From: Miltoncostaea sp963771025
GTDB lineage: Bacteria; Actinomycetota; Thermoleophilia; Miltoncostaeales; Miltoncostaeaceae
NCBI GenBank assembly: GCA_963771025.1
Contig: CAVYRL010000008.1
Coordinates: 62,001-126,000 of the forward strand
Reading direction: 5' to 3'
DNA: 64,000 bases
Within the stretch, counting starts at the first letter, position 1; each line of letters begins with the position of its first letter. Below are positions 34,419 to 44,783 of the stretch, piece by piece. The position numbers were made by a program, and so were the translations under genes. Below the pieces are notes generated by a model. It searched no databases and was not told the origin of the DNA. It was given only the letters and a program-made list of their open reading frames with translations.

Positions 34419-34833
34419 CGCGCCACCTCGCTCTCCTCGGCGGCGATGCGGCCCAGGATGCCGTTGACCAGGCCGGGAGCCTCGCTCTGGCAGTAGCGCT
34501 TGGCGAGGTCGACGGCCTCGTTGATCGAGACGGCGGCCGGGATGTCCGACCAGTCCAGCAGCTCGTGAACCGCCACCCGCAGGATGTTGCGCTCGAGCGG
34601 GGCCAGGCGCTCTGCCGTCCACCCGTCCGCGGCGCCCGTGATCAGGGCGTCCAGGCTCGCGGTGTCGGACGCGACGCCCTCGATGAGAGCCCGCGCGAAC
34701 GGGTCGACCGGGGTCCCGTCCCGCTCGGCGTTGGCCTCCAGCTCCTCGAGCGGCAGCCCCGTCACGTCGTGCTGGTACAGCAGCACCACCGCCTGGCGCC
34801 TGGCGACGCGCCGTCCCCCTTCGCGCTCGAAGC

Positions 34834-34837
<4 letters not shown>
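34415..34837 (-). CDS. nusB: transcription antitermination factor NusB (140 aa)
   Basis: NusB binds boxA RNA with NusE (S10) in rRNA antitermination. The all-helical fold is seen in RRVARRQAVVLLYQHDVTG, then APLERNILRVAVHELLDWSD and IPAAVSINEAVDLAKRYCQSE, and the C-terminal LVNGILGRIA. These match the family closely. The GTG start overlaps the accC stop as GTGA. Confidence 0.95.
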
Positions 34838-36194
<1,357 letters not shown>

Positions 36195-36198
<4 letters not shown>

Positions 36199-37961
36199 GG
36201 CTCGATCAGGAAGAGCAGCTGACCGAACTCGGCCGGAGCCCCGTCCTCGAGGGCGATCGTGCGCACGACGCCGCCCTCGTCGGCCACGATCTCGTTGAAG
36301 AGCTTCATCGCCTCGATCAGGCAGAGGGTCGCGCCGGCCTCGACGCGCTGGCCCACCTCGACGAACGCGGGCTGGTCCGGCCCGGGACGACGGTAGAAGG
36401 TCCCGACCATGGGGCTGGTGACGCGCAGCAGGCCGTCCCCGGCGTCGGCGGCCGGAGCCGCGCCGCCGCCCTCCGCGGGGGTGGCCTCCGCGGTGGCGGG
36501 GGCCGCGCGGCGCACTGTCACCCGGGCGCCCGAGATCTCGACGCTCACCTCGGCCTCGCCCGAGGCCTCGACCACGTCGACCAGCGTGTCCAGCAGGTCG
36601 CGGTCGATCGCCGGCTGACCCGGGCGGTTGGCCGCCTCGGCGCCCAGCGACCGGCGACGGGCGACGACCGGCTCGGTGCCCTCCGCGAACATCGCCCACA
36701 GCACCAGGTCCTCCTCGGAGAGGCCCTGCGGAGCCTCCTCGGACACGGTCGCCAGATCGCGCAGGGTCGGCGGCCCCGGGTCGGCCGCGCGCGCGGCCTC
36801 GAGGACGGGCTCGGCGACCGCTCCGCGCAGGCGACCGGCGCGGCCCAGCGCGACCTGCACGAGCTCGGGCTCGATCGCGGCCCAGCGGCGGCCCTCGATG
36901 ACGTGGTCCGCGGCCTGGGAGAGGATGGCGGCGCCGAGCGGGTAGGCGAGCGTCGCGCCGCCGACGTCCCGCGCGACGGCGGCGGACTCGGTGGCCACGG
37001 CCACCAGGCTGCGCGAGAGGCCCAGGCGCCCGAGGCGCGAGATCAGGCCCGGCTCCAGGGCCGGCGGCACGGCGACGGCGGGACCGAACACCGCCGCGGC
37101 CGCCTGGCGCAGACGGTCGGCGGGCAGCATCGGGCCGACGACGCGCGCCGCGCGGTCGAGGGCGGTCGGCTGACAGTCCAGGTGTCGATCGCCGCCGACG
37201 AGGGCGGCGCGCAGCGTCTCGGCCGAGGGGCGGGCCGAGACCAGCGCCACCGGGCCGGCCGAGGCCTGCACCGAGGCGGCTCCGGCGACGACGGCCGCCG
37301 TGGCCGACAGCGGGGCCAGGCCGCCGGGGGCCTGCACCTGCACCTCGACCGGAAGACCGGTTGCCTCGCGCACCGCGGCCACGAGGCGGGCGAGGGCGGC
37401 GGGCGAGATGTGCCCCGCCCCGTCGGAGAGGCAGAGGCTCTTGGCGCCCGGCAGGCCGGCGAGCGCGACGGCTTCCTTCACCCAGAGCCCGTCATCGGCG
37501 CTCGGCGTCGGGCCGACGATCAGGGTCGGGACGAACTCGACCCCGGCCTCCTCGCAGGCCCGGGCCACGGGCTCGTGCATGTCGGGGTCGTTGAGGGGAT
37601 CGGTCGCCCGCACCCGCGCGACGCCCGAATCCACGGCGCACAGCACGAAGCGCCGGACGACGTCGGGGGCCAGCTGGCGGTCGCCCCACAGGTTGTGCGC
37701 GCCCACCACCACGCCCACGGGGGTCGTGCCGGCCTCGCGCAGCACGGCGCGAAGGCGGTCCCACGGGCTCTCCGAGCGCGCCTCGAGAGCGGCGCGGGCG
37801 CAGCGTGCGTCGAGTGCCTCGAGCACCCGGGCACCGACCTCCGAGAGAGCGGCGGCGGCGGCGGCCAGATCGTCGGTCCCCACGGCGGTGCCCCATGGGA
37901 ACGGGGCGAGGTCGCGGAGGGTGGCATCGACGTATCCGACGGCGTCGGGTGCTGGCGTCAC
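36195..37961 (-). CDS. AccB-type biotin carrier fused to a degenerate pyruvate-carboxylase-like carboxyltransferase module (588 aa)
   Basis: Three parts are visible. Residues 1-265 resemble the HMGL-like barrel of pyruvate/oxaloacetate carboxyltransferases (VDATLRD, RATDPLNDP). Residues about 270-400 resemble the PYC_OADA conserved domain (GGATLAYPLGAAILSQAADH). Residues about 450-588 form a full AccB, with an N-terminal AccB segment (LLDTLVDVVEASGEAEVSVE) and the biotin motif EAMKLF with K553. In the barrel, D12 remains. The carbamylated lysine is replaced by S179 (CLSDGAG for CIKDMAG), and the metal-binding HxH is replaced by Q208-V-Q210. The barrel is therefore very likely catalytically dead and structural. 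The GTG start follows AAGGGAGA. Confidence 0.85.
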
Positions 37962-38003
37962 GTATCTCCCTTCGATGGTCCGGAGCAGGCTACCCGCGCG
38001 CGA

Positions 38004-38558
38004 CTATGCGCGGGCGTTGTACTCACGCGTTCTCGTATCGATCTTCAGGCGGTCGCCCTCGTTGACGAACAGGGGCACGTCGATCGAGGCCCCGGTCTCC
38101 ACCTCGGCCGGCTTGGTCACGTTCGAGACGGTGTCGCCCTTCACGCCCGGATCGGTCTGCACCACGAGCAGCTCCACGAAGGTCGGCAGCTCCACGCGGA
38201 TGGGGTTGTCGCGCACGAACAGCACCTGGACATCGGTGTTCGGCGCCAGCAGGTCGTCGTTGTCGACCAGGCCCGCGGACACCGGGATCTGCTCGAACGT
38301 GGTGTTGTCCATCAGGTACAGCTCGTCGCCGTCACGGTAGAGGAACTGCATCGTGCGGCTCTCGGTGGTCACGCGGTCCACCTTCTCGCCGGCGCGGAAG
38401 GTCTTCTCGACGACGGCCCCGCTGGACATGTTCTTGAGCTTGGTGCGCACGAAGGCGCCGCCCTTGCCGGGCTTCACGTGCTGGAAGCTCACGACGCTCA
38501 CGAGCTCGCCGTCGATGTCGAGCACGTAGCCGTTCTTCAGGTCATTGGTGGTGATCAT
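38004..38558 (-). CDS. efp: elongation factor P (184 aa)
   Basis: EF-P relieves ribosome stalling at polyproline. The N-terminal domain has VSFQHVKPGKGGAFVRTKLK; the tip residue is lysine, K32. The middle and C-terminal OB domains end GDRLKIDTRTREYNARA. No modification enzyme (EpmA/EarP/YmfI) is seen nearby. It follows pepP by 21 nt in the superoperon, the classic pepP/efp pairing. Confidence 0.97.
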   Translation of the reverse strand: MITTNDLKNGYVLDIDGELVSVVSFQHVKPGKGGAFVRTKLKNMSSGAVVEKTFRAGEKVDRVTTESRTMQFLYRDGDELYLMDNTTFEQIPVSAGLVDNDDLLAPNTDVQVLFVRDNPIRVELPTFVELLVVQTDPGVKGDTVSNVTKPAEVETGASIDVPLFVNEGDRLKIDTRTREYNARA

Positions 38559-38579
38559 GCTGGCTGTCCCCCCTCGCTC

Positions 38580-39665
38580 TCACTCCACGATCCTCAGCGC
38601 CTTCGACGATGAGGAGAGGCACTCGAAGCCGTCCTCTCCCAGCACCAGCAGGTCCTCGATCCTGACCCCGCCCTCGCCCTCGAGGTAGATCCCCGGCTCG
38701 ATGGTGATCGCCATCCCCGCGCGGAGCGTCTCGCTGCCCTCGGGGCGGACTCCGGGCCTCTCGTGGATGGCGAGGCCCACCCCATGCCCCAGGCCGTGGC
38801 CGAAGAACTCACCGTACCCGGCCTCGGCGATCACCGCGCGGGCGACCCCGTCCAGTTCGCTCGCCCCCATGCCGGCGCGGGCCGCGCCCATCGCCGTCTC
38901 CTGGGCCGCGAGGCACACCGCGTAGATCTCGCCGAGGCGCGCCGGCAGAGGCCCGGTGGACACCGTGCGGGTCATGTCCGAGCAGTAGCCGTTGACGACC
39001 GCGCCCATGTCGATCACCACCAGCGTGCCGGGCGGGATCCGGTCGGGTCCGGGCACGTGGTGGGGCCGCGCGCCGCGCGGACCCGAGGCCACGATGGTGG
39101 GGAAGCTCGGCTCCTCGGCGCCCTCGTCGAGCATCGCCTCGAGCAGGGAGAAGGCCACCGCGCGCTCGCTGCGGCCGACGATGCCGGCCTCGAGCACGCG
39201 GGCCAGCGTGCGATCGATCACGGCCGCGGCGTCGCGCATCGCGGCCACCTCGTCGGCGTCCTTGATCTCGCGCAGGTCCTCGACGACGCCGCGCGTCGGC
39301 GCGACGGCGAGCCCGCCCAGCAGCTCGACGAGGCGCCCGTGCCGCGCGAGGGTGAGGTTCTCGGCCTCGACGCCGATCGGCCCGCCGCCGGACACGTCGG
39401 CGACGAGCGACGCCACATCGCCGAGCAGATCGCGCGTGCCGATCACCACCTCGGCGCCCGCCACCTGCTCGGTCGCGCTCACCGCGTAGCGGGAGTCGGT
39501 GAGCAGGAAACGCCCGTTGACGCCGATCAGGGCGATGCCGTTGGAGCCGACGTACCCGGTGAGGTAGCGGACGTTGGCCGGGTCGGTCACGACGAGGGCG
39601 GCGAGCTGATTCTCGATGAGCTCCACCAGCAGGCGATCCTGGCGGGCCGGCTGCGGGGCGCTCAC
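38580..39665 (-). CDS. pepP: Xaa-Pro aminopeptidase/M24 family (361 aa)
   Basis: A pita-bread metallopeptidase that removes N-terminal residues before proline. The metal ligands are in VVIDMGAVVNGYCSDMTRT (two aspartates), GHGLGHGVGLAIHE (histidine), and ITIEPGIYL and GVRIED (two glutamates). An N-terminal creatinase-like domain precedes. The GTG start overlaps the aroQ stop as GTGA. Its placement between aroQ and efp is common in Gram-positive bacteria. Confidence 0.9.
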   Translation of the reverse strand: MSAPQPARQDRLLVELIENQLAALVVTDPANVRYLTGYVGSNGIALIGVNGRFLLTDSRYAVSATEQVAGAEVVIGTRDLLGDVASLVADVSGGGPIGVEAENLTLARHGRLVELLGGLAVAPTRGVVEDLREIKDADEVAAMRDAAAVIDRTLARVLEAGIVGRSERAVAFSLLEAMLDEGAEEPSFPTIVASGPRGARPHHVPGPDRIPPGTLVVIDMGAVVNGYCSDMTRTVSTGPLPARLGEIYAVCLAAQETAMGAARAGMGASELDGVARAVIAEAGYGEFFGHGLGHGVGLAIHERPGVRPEGSETLRAGMAITIEPGIYLEGEGGVRIEDLLVLGEDGFECLSSSSKALRIVE

Positions 39666-40105
39666 GCCAGCACCGCCGCCAGGTGGTCGAGGGCGTCGCG
39701 ATACCCGTCGGGGCCCTTGCCCCACACGGCGGCCGACGCGATGTCGCGCACCACCGACGCACGTCGGTGGGGCTCCCGTGACTCGATGTCGGAGAGGTGC
39801 ACCTCGACGAACGGGGCGCCCATCACCTCCAGGGCATCCCGGATCGACCACTGGTAGTGGGTCCATGCCCCGGGGTTGACGACCGCCCCGTCGACCAGCC
39901 CCGCGAGCCCGTGAACGTGCTCCAGGAAGGCGCCCTCGTGATTGGTCTGGAAGCAGCCCACGTCCATCCCGCGCTCCTGCCCCCAGCCGCGCACGCGGTC
40001 CTCGAGCTCACGCAGCGTCAGGGTGCCGTAGTGGGCCGACGGACGGCGGCCCAGCATGTTGAGGTTGGGTCCGTGGATCAGGGCGATGCGCAGCCGGTCG
40101 CTCAT
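39662..40105 (-). CDS. aroQ: type II 3-dehydroquinate dehydratase (147 aa)
   Basis: AroQ dehydrates 3-dehydroquinate in the shikimate pathway. The N-terminal IALIHGPNLNMLGRRP, with the catalytic tyrosine in AHYGTLTL, then CFQTNHEGAFLEHVH and VVNPGAWTHYQWSIRDAL match the family, as does EVHLSDIESREPHR. The start overlaps the aroB stop as ATGA. Confidence 0.96.
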   Translation of the reverse strand: MSDRLRIALIHGPNLNMLGRRPSAHYGTLTLRELEDRVRGWGQERGMDVGCFQTNHEGAFLEHVHGLAGLVDGAVVNPGAWTHYQWSIRDALEVMGAPFVEVHLSDIESREPHRRASVVRDIASAAVWGKGPDGYRDALDHLAAVLA

Positions 40106-41202
40106 GCCCGCAGCTCCTCGATCGCGGCCACGACACGCTCGCGCGGCGGGCTGACCCGCAGGCGCACATCGCCGGGCGCCGCGACCATCACCATGTTGAG
40201 CGCGCCGGCGTCGGCCTTCTTGTCGCGATCGATCGCGGCCAGGATGCCCGCCGTCGTCACCTCCGGAGCGAGCCGGGTCGGCAGGCCCTGGCGGGCGAGC
40301 ACGGCGGCCGTGCGCGCGCGCCACTCCGGGTCGAGCCCGACGGTCTCCTCGGACAGCCTCAGCGCCGCCAGCATGCCCAGCGAGATCGCCTCGCCGTGGT
40401 GGTACAGAGCGTAGCCGGCGGCCTGCTCGATGCCGTGACCGACGGTGTGGCCCAGGTTGAGAGACGCCCGCGCCCCGAAGTCGCGCTCGTCCTGGACGAC
40501 GACCTCGAGCTTGTGGTCCACGCACACCCGGATCAGGTCGGTCAGCTCATCGAGCGGGCCGGGCAGCTCGGGCCAGGCCTCCACCCGCTCGGCCAGGGCC
40601 GTCCCCGAGAGCAGGCCGTACTTGATCACCTCGGCGAACCCGCACGAGAGCTCCCGCGACGGCAGGGTGGAGAGCAGGTCGGTGTCCATCACGATCAGGT
40701 CGGGCTGCCAGATGGCGCCCACGTAGTTCTTGCCCTCCGGCAGGTCCACCCCGGTCTTGCCGCCGATGGCCGAGTCGACCATCGCGAGGAGCGTCGACGG
40801 CACGTGCACCAGGTGCACCCCGCGCTGGTACGAGGCGGCGACGAAACCGGCCAGATCGCCCACCACCCCGCCGCCCAAGGCCACGACCGCGTCCGCGCGC
40901 CGCAGCCCATGGGACGCGGCGCGACGGCTGAGGCGCTCGAGCTCCGCGATCGACTTGGAGCCCTCCCCCGGCGGCACGGGCGCGTCGATCACGCGCAAGC
41001 CGGCGGCGTGCAGCGAGGCCGCCAGGCGCCGCGCCGGCACGGCGAGGTTGGCGTCGCTGACCAGCAGCACGGCGCTCCCCGGCGCGCGATCGCCTCCCCA
41101 GAGCTCACCGACCCGATCCAGCAGGCCCGGTCCGAGATGGATCGGGAACCGCGCGTCACCGATCTGCGCGATCCGCGCGGGCGTGAGGGCGGCGGCGGTC
41201 AT
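40102..41202 (-). CDS. aroB: 3-dehydroquinate synthase (366 aa)
   Basis: AroB cyclises DAHP to 3-dehydroquinate with NAD and a metal ion. The NAD-binding loop is VVALGGGVVGDLAGFVA. VPSTLLAMVDSAIGGKTGVD and GKNYVGAIWQP follow, with the metal ligands in ELSCGFAEVIKYG, SLNLGHTVGHGIE and YHHGEAISLGML. The ATG overlaps the aroK stop as ATGA. Confidence 0.97.
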   Translation of the reverse strand: MTAAALTPARIAQIGDARFPIHLGPGLLDRVGELWGGDRAPGSAVLLVSDANLAVPARRLAASLHAAGLRVIDAPVPPGEGSKSIAELERLSRRAASHGLRRADAVVALGGGVVGDLAGFVAASYQRGVHLVHVPSTLLAMVDSAIGGKTGVDLPEGKNYVGAIWQPDLIVMDTDLLSTLPSRELSCGFAEVIKYGLLSGTALAERVEAWPELPGPLDELTDLIRVCVDHKLEVVVQDERDFGARASLNLGHTVGHGIEQAAGYALYHHGEAISLGMLAALRLSEETVGLDPEWRARTAAVLARQGLPTRLAPEVTTAGILAAIDRDKKADAGALNMVMVAAPGDVRLRVSPPRERVVAAIEELRA

Positions 41203-41714
41203 CGGGCCGGCTCGGTGGCGGTGCGCTGGGCCCAGGCGGCCACCCGGCCGGCCACGTCGTCCACGGGGCCGTCGGCGTTGACCTCCAGGGCGGCCGCCTC
41301 GCGATAGGTCGGCTCCCGTGCGGCGGCGCGCCGCTCGAAGCGCCCGCGATCGGTCGCCAGAGGACGATCGGAGTTCTTCACCCGCGACCATGCCAGCTCG
41401 ACGCTCGTCCGCAGCCACACGACGTCGGCCACCCGGGTCACGAGGCTGCGCGTCTTGGCGCTCTCCAGCGACCCGCCGCCCAGCGCGAGCACACCAGGGG
41501 TCCCGGCCAGCAGCTCTCGGATGACGGTCTCCTCGGTGCGGCGGAACCACAGCTCGCCGCGACGGGAGAAGATCTCGGGGATCGTCATCTCGGAGCGCGA
41601 CTCGATCTCGCGATCGAGGTCGATGAACGCACAGCCGAGTCGTGAGGCCACGCGGCGGCCGACCGATGTCTTGCCGGCGCCCATGTATCCCGACAGTACG
41701 AGCCAGCGGTCCAC
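41199..41714 (-). CDS. aroK: shikimate kinase (171 aa)
   Basis: AroK phosphorylates shikimate. The P-loop is SGYMGAGKTSVGR, the shikimate-binding aspartate lies in FIDLDREIE, FRRTEE follows, and the GGGS motif is in LALGGGSLE. The lid has NSDRPLATDRGRFE. The GTG at 41714 was chosen because it gives the usual short N-terminus before the P-loop; it lies 11 nt after the aroC stop. Confidence 0.95.
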   Translation of the reverse strand: MDRWLVLSGYMGAGKTSVGRRVASRLGCAFIDLDREIESRSEMTIPEIFSRRGELWFRRTEETVIRELLAGTPGVLALGGGSLESAKTRSLVTRVADVVWLRTSVELAWSRVKNSDRPLATDRGRFERRAAAREPTYREAAALEVNADGPVDDVAGRVAAWAQRTATEPAR

Positions 41715-41725
41715 TAGTTCACCGC

Positions 41726-42886
41726 TTAGGCCCTGATGTCGGCGCGGTAGCGCTCGACGGCCGCGTCCAGCGCGTCGATGGAGTCGCCGCCGAACTTCTC
41801 GAGCAGGGCCCGCGCCAGCACGAAGGCGACCTCGGCCTCGGCCACGACGGCGGCGGCCGGGACGGCGCAGATGTCGGCCCGCTCCTTGAAGGCCTTGCGC
41901 GGCTCCTTGGTGGCCACGTCCACGGACGCGAGCGGGCGCGAGAGGGTGCTGATCGGCTTCATCACCGCGCGCACCACCACCGGCGCGCCGTGGGTCATGC
42001 CGCCCTCGATGCCGCCGGAGCGGTTGGTGCGGCGGAAGTAGCCGCTCTGGGGATCGTGGAAGATCTCGTCGTGCGCCTGGCTGCCGGGGATGCGCCCGAG
42101 CTCGAAGCCGGCCCCGATCTCCACGCCCTTGATGGCCTGGATGCCCATGATCGCCTGTCCCAGGCGGCCGTCGAGGCGGGCATCGCCGCTCACGTGCGAT
42201 CCGAGGCCGGGCAGGGCATCGAAGGCCCACACCTCGAAGACGCCGCCCACGGTGTCGTGGTTCTGGCCGGCCGCCTTGATCGCCTCGCGCATGCGGGCCG
42301 CGGCGTCCGGGTCGAGCGCCCGCACCGGGCTGTCGTCCACGCCGTCGAAGTCGGAGAGCACGAGGTCGTCGCGCAGGGGCACCGACTCGGTCCCGATGCG
42401 CACCACGTGGCTCCGGACCTCCGTGCCGTAGCGGCGCAGCAGCGCCTTGGCCACCCCGCCGGCGGCGACGCGGGCCGCCGTCTCGCGGGCGCTGGCGCGC
42501 TCGAGGATCGGCCGCAGGTCGTCGGTGCCGTACTTGAGCATGCCCGCCAGGTCGGCGTGCCCCGGGCGCGGGAGCGTGATCGGCTCGACCTCGCCCTCGG
42601 GCTCCCACACGGCCATGCGATCGGCCGACCAGTTGGGGAAGTCGAGGTTGGCGATCTCCATCGTGAGCGGACTGCCGATGGTGCGGCCGTGGCGCAGGCC
42701 GCTCTTCACCTGGACGCGGTCCTTCTCGATCTTCATCCGCCCGCCGCGACCATAGCCCAGCTGACGGCGCGCGAGGTCGTCGTCGATGTCCTCGGGAACC
42801 AGCGGGAGGCCGGCGGGCAGACCCTCCACGACCGCGAAGAGCGCGGGGCCGTGGGACTCCCCGGCTGTGCGGTAGCTCAATGACAC
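41726..42886 (-). CDS. aroC: chorismate synthase (386 aa)
   Basis: AroC makes chorismate from EPSP with reduced FMN. The sequence SLSYRTAGESHGPALFAVVE, RRQLGYGRGGRMKIEKD, and the C-terminal KPISTLSRPLASVDVATKE are diagnostic. The GTG at 42886 is preceded at eight bases by TAGAGT, which overlaps the end of the ltrA-like gene. A separate leaderless promoter for the aro superoperon is therefore likely. Confidence 0.97.
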   Translation of the reverse strand: MSLSYRTAGESHGPALFAVVEGLPAGLPLVPEDIDDDLARRQLGYGRGGRMKIEKDRVQVKSGLRHGRTIGSPLTMEIANLDFPNWSADRMAVWEPEGEVEPITLPRPGHADLAGMLKYGTDDLRPILERASARETAARVAAGGVAKALLRRYGTEVRSHVVRIGTESVPLRDDLVLSDFDGVDDSPVRALDPDAAARMREAIKAAGQNHDTVGGVFEVWAFDALPGLGSHVSGDARLDGRLGQAIMGIQAIKGVEIGAGFELGRIPGSQAHDEIFHDPQSGYFRRTNRSGGIEGGMTHGAPVVVRAVMKPISTLSRPLASVDVATKEPRKAFKERADICAVPAAAVVAEAEVAFVLARALLEKFGGDSIDALDAAVERYRADIRA

Positions 42887-42894
42887 GACCGTCC

Positions 42895-42900
42895 ACTCTA
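42895..42900 (-). promoter_or_regulatory. -10-like TAGAGT, leaderless start of the aro superoperon
   Basis: TAGAGT on the minus strand lies eight bases before the aroC GTG and includes the stop codon of the preceding LtrA gene. No Shine-Dalgarno sequence is seen. Confidence 0.4.
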
Positions 42901-44172
42901 GTCGAGCGCCGCGGGCCCTGCGTCGCCCGCTCGCCCGTACGCGAGCCGCTCGAGCGGGCCCAGGTCGCCGCGCGCCCGCCGCCGCATGCCGGAGACGGTC
43001 TCCGCCGCGACCAGCGCGACGAGCACGCCGGCGATCAGCGAGGCCACCACCAGGGCGGGCGCCACAATGCCCACCGGGCCGCAGAGCACGATCGCGATCA
43101 TGGCGATGATCCGCTTGTTGCTGACGCTGTGGGCCATCCTGAGCCGGAACAGCAGATGCCCGAGCAGGTAGAGCACGGGCCCGGCCACGAGGGCGATCAG
43201 CTCGGGGGTGTGGAGCACCTCCCCGGGATGCACGATCACGATCTCGTCGCCCACCGCCGTCACGATGATGCCCGCGATGATGGGGAGGTGGAGGTATGTG
43301 TACCCGTCCCGGGCCAGCCGGCCGGCGTCGTCCGACGTGGCGAGTCGCCTGCCCGCGATCACCGCCACGTAGTCGAAGTAGAGCCACCACAGGGCGGCGC
43401 TTCCCACGAACGCCACGGCGGCGGCCGTCGCGCGCGCCAGATCCAGGCTGAGATCCGCCGTCGCGCCGGTGACCACGATCGACTCGCCGAGGGCGATGAT
43501 GATGAACAGGTGGAACCGCTCCGCGAAATGGTCGGTGTTGACCTCCCAGTCCCCCGTCGTGATCTGCTGCGAGCGTCCCGGCACCCAGTAGCGCGCGGCG
43601 GGACCGGCGTAGTCGAGCGCCAGGGCCGCCACCCACACCACGGCCCGCGCCGGCGCCGGCAGGAACGCGCCGATCACGAAGAGGCCGCCGCTGGCGAGCG
43701 ACCAGTAGAGAATGCCGCTGAAGGTGCGCTCGGCCGCCGACCCGCGGGGCGTTGCCCAGGTGACGAAGCCGTTGCGGATCACCTGGAGCGCGACGTACGA
43801 GATGGCGAACAGCGGCGCACGCTCGCCGAAGGCGTCGGGGATCGCGACCGACATCAGCAGGCTGGCGAGCATGATCACCAGCAGCATCAGACGTACCAGC
43901 GGGCTGTCGGGGTCGATGAAGTTGGTCGCCCAGGTGGTGTAGTTCCATCCCCACCACACCGTGAGCAGGAGGAACAGCGTCTGCGCGGCGCCCCGCACGG
44001 ACAGGTGGTCCAGCAGCAGGTGCGACAGCTGCGTGATCGCGAACACGAACACGAGGTCGAAGAACAGCTCCAGGTTGGTCGTGCGTTGCTCCACACCCGG
44101 GCTGCGGTCGCGGAAGTGATGGACCCCGATGAGCTCGTTCCTGGCGTCGGCCAACCGCGTATTCCTCCCCAT
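42898..44172 (-). CDS. LtrA family membrane protein (low temperature requirement A) (424 aa)
   Basis: LtrA-family proteins are polytopic membrane proteins of unknown biochemical role, first linked to cold growth in Listeria. The diagnostic start of the domain is RTTNLELFFDLVFVFAITQL, followed by WWGWNYTTWATNFIDP and FAERFHLFIIIALGESIVVTG. About ten helices are visible. The start at 44172 is a choice; the frame stays open to 44244, but those codons look arginine-rich and would crowd the divergent khtT promoter. Confidence 0.88.
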   Translation of the reverse strand: MGRNTRLADARNELIGVHHFRDRSPGVEQRTTNLELFFDLVFVFAITQLSHLLLDHLSVRGAAQTLFLLLTVWWGWNYTTWATNFIDPDSPLVRLMLLVIMLASLLMSVAIPDAFGERAPLFAISYVALQVIRNGFVTWATPRGSAAERTFSGILYWSLASGGLFVIGAFLPAPARAVVWVAALALDYAGPAARYWVPGRSQQITTGDWEVNTDHFAERFHLFIIIALGESIVVTGATADLSLDLARATAAAVAFVGSAALWWLYFDYVAVIAGRRLATSDDAGRLARDGYTYLHLPIIAGIIVTAVGDEIVIVHPGEVLHTPELIALVAGPVLYLLGHLLFRLRMAHSVSNKRIIAMIAIVLCGPVGIVAPALVVASLIAGVLVALVAAETVSGMRRRARGDLGPLERLAYGRAGDAGPAALD

Positions 44173-44270
44173 GATCCGGCGCGTCACGATACGGTCGCTG
44201 GTGCGGGCGCGCGCTACGATACGAAGGCGTAGCGTTTCCGGCAATCGGATGCGGACAAGAAGGTGGCGAG

Positions 44271-44777
44271 ATGGGCGATGTGTCGAAGACCCCCCTCCCG
44301 GGCGTGGGCGTCAGGCACGACTTCACCTCCCGCTCGGGTGAGCGGCTCGGGGTGATCTCGCACCGCTCGGGTGTGAAGGACCTGCTGGTGTACGACCACG
44401 ACGATCCCGACTCGTGCGGGCTGGTGCTCCGCCTCGAGGACGACGACGTGCGCACGCTGGCGGACATCCTCGGCGGCTCGCAGGTGACCGAGGACGTCAC
44501 CAAGCTGCAGTCGATCGCCGGCCTGTCGATCGACTGGATCCCGGTCACCGGCGGGGCGCGCTGCACCGGCCGCCGCCTGGCGGACCTCGGCGTCTACGAC
44601 GACCTGGGCGCCTCGATCGTCGCGGTGGTGCGCGGCGACCAGACGTTCCCCTCACCGGGACCCGAGTTCATGCTCCTGAACGACGACACCGCGGTCGCGG
44701 TGGGCACGCCCGAGGCGATCAAGCGCCTGTTCGAGCTGCTGCGGGGGCCCGTCGAGGCGGCTCCGACGAGCGCTTAA
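44271..44777 (+). CDS. TrkA-C domain regulatory subunit, KhtT-like (168 aa)
   Basis: KhtT is the cytoplasmic regulator of the K+/H+ antiporter KhtU. The N-terminal half resembles KhtT (GVGVRHDFTSRSGERLGVIS, LVLRLEDDDVRTLADILGGS). The C-terminal half is a TrkA-C fold ending NDDTAVAVGTPEAIKRLFELL. It is separated from the antiporter gene by only 6 nt, which supports a two-subunit system. AAGGTGG precedes the ATG. The ligand (nucleotide or divalent ion) is not evident. Confidence 0.85.
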   Translation: MGDVSKTPLPGVGVRHDFTSRSGERLGVISHRSGVKDLLVYDHDDPDSCGLVLRLEDDDVRTLADILGGSQVTEDVTKLQSIAGLSIDWIPVTGGARCTGRRLADLGVYDDLGASIVAVVRGDQTFPSPGPEFMLLNDDTAVAVGTPEAIKRLFELLRGPVEAAPTSA

Positions 44778-44783
44778 CCGCAT